Source: Verrucomicrobiota bacterium (GTDB lineage: Bacteria > Verrucomicrobiota > Verrucomicrobiia > Chthoniobacterales > SZAS-18). Taken from it: DNA of 52,514 nucleotides. The notes beneath the pieces were generated by a model, which saw nothing but the letters and a program-made list of their open reading frames with translations, was not told the DNA's origin and made no database searches. The position numbers and the translations under genes were made by a program. Shown one piece after another: positions 47,776-52,514 of the stretch (the stretch's first letter is position 1; every line of letters begins with the position of its first letter). Location of the stretch: positions 1 to 52,514 of the forward strand of contig JANXRG010000109.1 of assembly GCA_025353105.1 (NCBI GenBank), written 5' to 3'.

Positions 47776-48573
47776 TCATTTCTTTCCGACCGCCTCGACG
47801 CGCAGGCCGTCGACCTTCCACCGCACGCCGTCCGCGGTGTCGACATAGATCGGCAGACGATGGAGAAAGCTCAGGTAGACGTGCGACTCCAGCGGTCGTC
47901 GCGAGGCGAGGTGCGTGATGATGATGCCCTCGTTTTGTTTTCCCGCGGCCGCGCTGGCAGGCAGCGTGATGCAGATCCGGTAAAGTCGCTCGGCGGAAAT
48001 TCCGCGATTGCCGTCGCGCGAGACGACGAAACGGTAGTGCCCGCCGACCACAACTGAACCGGGCTCAGTCGGCTTGGCGATCGCATAGATCAGAAACGCG
48101 TCGATCTGTGGATGGTCAAAAATTGCGAAGCCGTACAAAGTTGAACAGGGCTGCACGACCCCGCTCATCGCGCGCAGGCGGGCCCGGAACTGCCCCTCCT
48201 CTGCCGCGGTCAGGCGTTCACCGGCGAGTCGCCGGAATTGCGGGGCGGCTCCAGCAACAAATGCGACCTCAAACGCATTTGCGATCGCGCCGTTCTCCTC
48301 GCGGACGAAGCGTATGCGTTCCGCGGCGCGGTCTCGAACCACGATCCAGCCGCGCACCTGCTCCTTTGCGAAATCGATTCCCCTGGTCCGCGCCATCCCA
48401 GTCGCCACGTTCACGCGCTGATCCTGCTCATAGATTTGCTTCCCGAGAAACGGCACGAGCGCCTCCGGGAAATCCTGCGCGAGTGGCTCCGTCTCCGCGG
48501 GCGGCGCGCCTTGTCCATGCGACGCCAGCGGCAGGACAAAGGAAAGGAGCAGAGCCAGCCAACGCGTTTTCAC
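47776..48573 (-). CDS. Uncharacterised exported protein
   Basis: The 265-residue protein has a signal peptide (RWLALLLSFVLPLASHGQ) and is otherwise unrecognised. The mature part alternates predicted strands (KEQVRGWIVVRDRAAERIRF, SVVVGGHYRFVVSRDGNRGI) with few cysteines; one Cys lies in QPCSTLYGFAIFD and another in RLYRICITLP. No catalytic motif is visible. It should act in the periplasm or at the outer surface. It lies 63 bp after the AttH-like gene in the same direction and 74 bp before the GT4 gene. Confidence 0.6.
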   Translation of the reverse strand: MKTRWLALLLSFVLPLASHGQGAPPAETEPLAQDFPEALVPFLGKQIYEQDQRVNVATGMARTRGIDFAKEQVRGWIVVRDRAAERIRFVREENGAIANAFEVAFVAGAAPQFRRLAGERLTAAEEGQFRARLRAMSGVVQPCSTLYGFAIFDHPQIDAFLIYAIAKPTEPGSVVVGGHYRFVVSRDGNRGISAERLYRICITLPASAAAGKQNEGIIITHLASRRPLESHVYLSFLHRLPIYVDTADGVRWKVDGLRVEAVGKK

Positions 48574-48636
48574 CCGCGAACGTGCACCCGATCGGTAGAC
48601 CGGTCGCGGGGGAACTTTCCCATCGGTCCGGCCTCC

Positions 48637-49791
48637 TCATTTCAACGCGCTGAGCTCTTCCGCGTAGCCCGTCAATTCCATGTAGCCGACGCCAGTCAAC
48701 GCCCGGCCCGCGCGGGTTCCCGTCGCGCGCACCGCGCCCTCCCAATAATTGATCACGCCAAGCGAGAGTTCTTGGTCTGCAAGCGGCGTCTCCACGCGCA
48801 CCGCAAGTCCCAACGACGGAATCGAAAGTTCCCACGCGATGGGATAATTTCCCTTGGTTCGCTCACTCTTCCAACGCTTCCCGGCCACCAGCGCGAAATC
48901 CTCGCGACGCAGATGCGTCGTCCCGCCGTTGGCATCCACGAGCGTTCCGCTGGAGTTCGGGTCGATCGATCCATCGCGGCGGCGCAGGGTGTACAACATC
49001 AACTCGGTGCCATCATCGAACTGGAAGCAAAACCAATCCCAGCCCACCTGGTCCCTGCCGAGTTGATTCGACGCCCACTCATGATCGAACCAGCTCGTTC
49101 CCGTCACCATAAATCCACGCCCATCGACGGCCAGCCGCCCGGTGGTCTGCAGCCGCGGGAAGGAGTAATAGTGCGAGGCGTTGCGCGCGCCTTCGGCCTT
49201 TTGGCTCACGCCGTTGATGCCGTGCACGACGGGCGGTTTGTCCGCCCGGAGCAAAAAATCGATCTCGATCTTTTCCGTTCGCGCCGCGATGCGCCATGAT
49301 CCGTCGGCCTGCGGAGTGAGCTGCCAGCCATCGATCCAAGCCAACGGCTGACCCGCCGCGGACGGGTCGCCGAAGCCGGCCTCGCCAAATGCGCCGCGCG
49401 TCACCTTCGAATCAAAATGGAACCGCTTCCCGTCGATTTCCGAAATCGCGAAATGCGCAAACTTGAAATCCTCCACCGCGAAGCGCGACGCACCCACCGG
49501 CGCCGGATCCCCCGCCGCAGGCCGAATGCCCTGCCGGAAAAACGTCAACTCATAGCCGAACGCGCGACCCGATTTTGCGTCGCGGAGATTTCCCGTGAAG
49601 TACCACCACTCGGTCTTGAAATTGCGATGGGGACCGTGGTCTCGCGGGAACTCGTATTTCCATCCGGGCGTCGCAAATGTCCAGCCCGCGTCGTCGCCTC
49701 CCCCCGTCGATGTCCCGGCTCCCGCGCCAGCGGCATTGACTGACGCAAAGGCGAGCGACAGCCCTGCAACGCGCCAAATCAGGATTCGCAC
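48637..49791 (-). CDS. AttH/CrtC-like lipocalin-domain exported protein
   Basis: The 384-residue protein begins with a hydrophobic stretch (LIWRVAGLSLAFASVNAAG) that acts as a signal peptide. The GTG at 49791 is taken as the start because it precedes this stretch; the frame is open to 49905. The mature part shows the AttH/hydroxyneurosporene-synthase pattern: NFKTEWWYFTGNL, FGYELTFFRQGI, MVTGTSWFDHEWASNQLGRD, QVGWDWFCFQFDDGTELMLY and NYWEGAVRATG. Proteins of this type bind or modify hydrophobic ligands; related CrtC is a carotenoid hydratase. The two lipocalin-like halves are complete. The ligand is unknown. Confidence 0.78.
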   Translation of the reverse strand: MRILIWRVAGLSLAFASVNAAGAGAGTSTGGGDDAGWTFATPGWKYEFPRDHGPHRNFKTEWWYFTGNLRDAKSGRAFGYELTFFRQGIRPAAGDPAPVGASRFAVEDFKFAHFAISEIDGKRFHFDSKVTRGAFGEAGFGDPSAAGQPLAWIDGWQLTPQADGSWRIAARTEKIEIDFLLRADKPPVVHGINGVSQKAEGARNASHYYSFPRLQTTGRLAVDGRGFMVTGTSWFDHEWASNQLGRDQVGWDWFCFQFDDGTELMLYTLRRRDGSIDPNSSGTLVDANGGTTHLRREDFALVAGKRWKSERTKGNYPIAWELSIPSLGLAVRVETPLADQELSLGVINYWEGAVRATGTRAGRALTGVGYMELTGYAEELSALK

Positions 49792-49901
49792 GGGGGAGCC
49801 TAGGGCGTGGAAACACCCAGTCAAACTTCGGGTGGTGGTTCGCGTTGCCCCCACGCCTCCCGAACGTTGCCGCGCACGCGCAAGCCGCGCTGGAACCGCG
49901 A

Positions 49902-50657
49902 TCAACGCCGGAACTTCATGAAGAGTTGATTCGCTTCTTCAAGCGTCTCCTTGCTGCCCACGTCGAACCACGTGCCGGGCACGCGCCACGTCTTTACCGG
50001 CACGCGCGGAAAGAGCCATTGCACCAGGCGGCCGGGTTGATCCGGGTTGTTCCCCTCCGCGATGTATTCCGCGATCCGCCGCACCACCGCCTTCGGGTAG
50101 AAGTAGAGGGCGATGCTGATCAGCGTGCTGGGCGGATCGGCGGGCTTTTCCACGAACTGCGTGATGACGCCCGATTCATCGACCGCCACGACGCCGTATT
50201 TCTTCGCCTCCTCGAGCGTGCCGACGTCATACACCCCGATGGCGGGACCGGACAGCGTGCGGCAAAAGCGGCCGAAATCCTCGAGGCTTTGCGAAAAGAG
50301 ATTGTCGCCCGCCACCACGACGAGATCGCTTTGGTCGAGACCGAAGCGCTGGATGACCAGATTCATGTCGCCGATCGCGCCAAGTTTGTCGGCGTCGCCG
50401 GTCGTGCCATCATTCACGATTTCAAACTGCAGCCGGGACTGGCCCCTGGCATAGCCCTCCGCCCAGGCCTGAAAATGCGCGGCGAATTTGGCGTTGGTGA
50501 CGACATAGACTTTTTCGATTCCGTCGATGGGCGCCATGTTGTCGAGTACCCACTCCATCATTGGCTTGCCCGCAACGGGCAGAAGCGGCTTGGGCTGATT
50601 GAGCGTCAGGGGATACAGCCGCGTGGCATAGCCGGCGGCAAGGATGAGCACATTCAT
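49902..50657 (-). CDS. Sugar nucleotidyltransferase (glucose-1-phosphate thymidylyltransferase-like)
   Basis: The 251-residue protein is a one-domain NTP transferase. VLILAAGYATRLYPLTLNQP followed by KPLLPVAGKPMMEWVLDNM is the nucleotide-binding loop and lysine motif. DLVVVAGDNLFSQSLEDFGR contains the metal-binding Asp of the AGDNLF block, and FVEKPADPPSTLISIALYFY is the sugar-binding Lys-Pro block. It should make a nucleotide sugar, probably dTDP- or UDP-glucose-like, for surface glycan. It has no beta-helix domain, unlike GlgC. The gene lies 62 bp after the small gene at 50720. Confidence 0.85.
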   Translation of the reverse strand: MNVLILAAGYATRLYPLTLNQPKPLLPVAGKPMMEWVLDNMAPIDGIEKVYVVTNAKFAAHFQAWAEGYARGQSRLQFEIVNDGTTGDADKLGAIGDMNLVIQRFGLDQSDLVVVAGDNLFSQSLEDFGRFCRTLSGPAIGVYDVGTLEEAKKYGVVAVDESGVITQFVEKPADPPSTLISIALYFYPKAVVRRIAEYIAEGNNPDQPGRLVQWLFPRVPVKTWRVPGTWFDVGSKETLEEANQLFMKFRR

Positions 50658-50719
50658 GGGGGAAACCGGGATCGGCGCGCGAGGCAGGCAGAATCAGGCA
50701 GCGGCGGGCGCGGGTCGCC

Positions 50720-51031
50720 TCAACCGCGGCGGCGACGGCGTTGCTCGGGCTCGCGCGCGCGCCCCTTGACGGCGTCGCGCAGTTCCTTCGCGCAGACCGG
50801 ATTCACCTTGAAGTCTGCTTTCTCCACGTCCTCGATCGAACGCAAACGATCGATCGTGCTGACGATGTAGTCGAACATCAGCAGGCCTTCGAGTGTGCCG
50901 ATGAGCTCCGCCGGTTCGAGGTCATTGCCGAGACGATCCAGCAGCGACGTGCCTTTGATCGGGATGCCGGACAACCCAATGGCCTTCAAGACGGTTGTGT
51001 CGCCACCGCTCAGGGAGATTTCGCGCGCCAT
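50720..51031 (-). CDS. Uncharacterised small protein with arginine-rich tail
   Basis: The 103-residue protein is not recognised. LKAIGLSGIPIKGTSLLDRL and PAELIGTLEGLLMFDYIVST suggest a winged-helix-like fold, although there is no clear motif. SIEDVEKADFKVNPVCAKEL contains the only Cys. The last twenty or so residues are strongly basic (Arg-rich), which may bind nucleic acid or membranes. No signal peptide is present. It begins 49 bp after the stop of the gene that starts at the right edge, in the same direction. Confidence 0.5.
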   Translation of the reverse strand: MAREISLSGGDTTVLKAIGLSGIPIKGTSLLDRLGNDLEPAELIGTLEGLLMFDYIVSTIDRLRSIEDVEKADFKVNPVCAKELRDAVKGRAREPEQRRRRRG

Positions 51032-51080
51032 GCCAGAAGCTTGACCCCGCCGCGTCAGGTTGGCAATGTTGCGATGCGAA

Positions 51081-52508
51081 TCAGCGTTGCGCGGGTGGCT
51101 CCGGCGGCTGGGGCGGCAGCTTCGCGGCGGGAAGGGACAGCGGTTCCGCTGGCTTGGCGGGAGCCGCTGGCTTTGGTGCGGACGCGGCGGGCGGCGATTG
51201 TCGGCCGGATCCGCCCGGCGGCGAAACCGCGCGCGGAATGGCCTTGATCATCGGGACGAGCGGCCCAACCGGCAGGGTTGGAGTCGACGACGCCGGACGC
51301 CCGAGCGCCGGGAGCACCTGGGGAGTCGTGTCGCTCCGATTTCCCGGCCCGCTGAGAAACGGCGTGCGGCTCAGCGGCGGCCGCGCCGGCCCGTGGGTCG
51401 CCTCCGGATTGGGGCGTGGCGGCGCCGGTAACACCGGCGTCACGGGTCGGATTTGACCCGCGGTCGCGGGCGGCGGCGCGGCGGCGATGGGTGCGATCCG
51501 CGCGGGCGGTAGCGCCGCCAGTGGAGAAGGGGGGACGGGCAGCACAATAGAATCTTCCGTCCCGGCAGGGGTCACAGGGACAGCCGCGATCGCGACAACC
51601 GGCGGCGCGCTGGCGGCGGGCCGCGGCGGGATGACGCTCGGCGGCGGCGGTTGTATCACCGGCGGGCGCGACGGGTCGTCGAGCGCCATGGACGGCAGTG
51701 TCGTTGCGTCAGCTTCCGCAGACGCATCAGGTGCCAGCGCCAGATCGACGTCTATGGCCGATTCAGCGGTTGGCTGCTCGTCTTCTTCCTCGTCGTCCCA
51801 TTCGAGCAGCTCAAACTCCGACGGCACCCGTTCCTTTCGACCAGGGCGCACAATGGCCAGATCCACGACGATGTCCTGGTTCTTCCACGGAATGTTGGGA
51901 ATCTCGAGCGGAAACGAGACCTTGAAATCCGGAGTTGCGCGCCGCGTCGCCGCCGCGGTCCAACCCATCACGTGAAACTCGTGCTTGCCTCGCCGCCAAG
52001 GGGTCGGTGACTCGTCGGCGTCGGCGACGAAATCGACGTACAGCGACGCGACCTCGCCGGGAAGAAGGATGAGCGGAAACACCTCCATTTCCTCAAACGA
52101 CGACGACCCCGACGGATTCAGGCAGAGCGTCTTCCAATGAAACGTCCGCCGGACGCCGTCGGGCGCCACCACCACGGTGTCCAGGTGCCCGACCGTTTGC
52201 GAATGGCGCGTCATGTTCGCGACGCTCAATCGCACGCGGAATCGCTCGATGATGCGCAGCCGGTTGACGCTCACGCCGACCGCTCCCGCCGTGTGGATCG
52301 AAATTCTTCGCGGACGAAGGAGCCGCGCGATCACATCGGCCCCAAGCAAATACATCAGACCCAGCAAATTGACGGCTCCGAGGGCAAAGAGAAGGGTTTC
52401 CAGCCGCGTCGGTTCGGTGCCGGGAAAGAGCCATTGCAACGCGCTCGCGAGCCAACCATGCGCGGAGGTCGTCGTCTCGGAAACCGGGGGACGGGGTGAC
52501 GCGGCCAC
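51081..52508 (-). CDS. Uncharacterised membrane-anchored protein with Pro/Ala-rich C-terminus
   Basis: The 475-residue protein is unrecognised. One hydrophobic segment near residues 38-62 (LFALGAVNLLGLMYLLGAD) anchors it. Residues about 70-230 form an ordered, beta-rich region with a CLNPSGSSSFEEMEVFPLIL stretch. It is followed by an acidic block (LEWDDEEEDEQ) and then by some 230 residues of Pro/Ala-rich low-complexity sequence, probably disordered. It may be an adhesin-like or structural protein, but nothing proves it. The start lies 7 bp from the window edge, so an upstream start cannot be excluded. Confidence 0.5.
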   Translation of the reverse strand: MAASPRPPVSETTTSAHGWLASALQWLFPGTEPTRLETLLFALGAVNLLGLMYLLGADVIARLLRPRRISIHTAGAVGVSVNRLRIIERFRVRLSVANMTRHSQTVGHLDTVVVAPDGVRRTFHWKTLCLNPSGSSSFEEMEVFPLILLPGEVASLYVDFVADADESPTPWRRGKHEFHVMGWTAAATRRATPDFKVSFPLEIPNIPWKNQDIVVDLAIVRPGRKERVPSEFELLEWDDEEEDEQPTAESAIDVDLALAPDASAEADATTLPSMALDDPSRPPVIQPPPPSVIPPRPAASAPPVVAIAAVPVTPAGTEDSIVLPVPPSPLAALPPARIAPIAAAPPPATAGQIRPVTPVLPAPPRPNPEATHGPARPPLSRTPFLSGPGNRSDTTPQVLPALGRPASSTPTLPVGPLVPMIKAIPRAVSPPGGSGRQSPPAASAPKPAAPAKPAEPLSLPAAKLPPQPPEPPAQR

Positions 52509-52514
52509 GGACGG

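Overview
The window is a high-GC bacterial chromosome segment with dense, mostly short operons, frequent GTG starts and intergenic spaces packed with repeats. Gene content (exosortase plus EpsI-like partner, plant/cyanobacterial-type GlgC, BtpA-family protein, SSS symporter, NagZ/NamZ pair, tyrosine degradation) and the style of the repeats suggest Verrucomicrobiota, probably an Opitutales relative. This is inference from gene content; no rRNA or tRNA gene was seen.

Layout. 1-6550: cell-surface polysaccharide island (two GT9 heptosyltransferase-like proteins, a Wzy/ligase-like membrane protein, two GT2 enzymes, a WecG/TagA/CpsF enzyme). 6551-8372: two repeat-filled spaces around a BtpA-family gene. 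8373-10627: SSS symporter overlapping a CAP-domain protein. 10628-11150: a four-helix-bundle (S23-type) gene bounded by inverted 7-bp repeat arrays that abut the stop codons of both convergent neighbours. 11150-20037: molybdenum and formate block (MOSC, modA-modB, fdhD, YdeP-type molybdopterin oxidoreductase, OFA-family transporter with a 48-aa small subunit, strong terminator), with a degenerate thioredoxin-like protein inside it. 20041-24248: an MFS transporter, then a fluoride riboswitch controlling fluC(crcB)-DUF190-CPA antiporter. 24282-25684: EamA half-transporter and an AlbA_2-like protein. 25904-30698: tyrosine/homogentisate catabolism (hppD, hmgA, an uncharacterised gene, fahA) with a MITE-like element inside. 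30805-34283: glycerate kinase, EF-hand protein, glgC, DoxX-like protein. 34311-37730: folA, an NDH-2/cNMP/CBS fusion, thyA. 37773-40466: dienelactone-hydrolase-like protein and the EpsI-like/exosortase pair. 40698-46487: divergent nagZ and namZ-like genes, nadD, rsfS (probably starting at AUA), a CPXCG protein, a SirB1-like protein and cinA. 46484-52514: GT4, two secreted proteins (one AttH/CrtC-like), a sugar nucleotidyltransferase, and two uncharacterised genes at the right edge.

The most unusual signal is the intergenic repeat landscape. At least seven families recur: 7-bp GAATGCC/GAACGCC arrays; 7-bp CGACTTC arrays; roughly 10-bp-period TTCATTCGTG arrays; CGCAGATT arrays; a 66-68-bp unit ending in CTCACGCGGAGGCGC; 28-bp terminal inverted repeats around a GC hairpin; and an element of roughly 85 bp present in both orientations. 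Several sit as inverted pairs exactly between the coding ends of neighbouring genes, and one pair encloses the S23-type gene. The pattern suggests that IVS-like elements and non-autonomous foldback elements have been deposited between genes. The other leads are the uncharacterised conserved protein in the tyrosine operon (where no maleylacetoacetate isomerase is visible) and the AUA-initiated rsfS.
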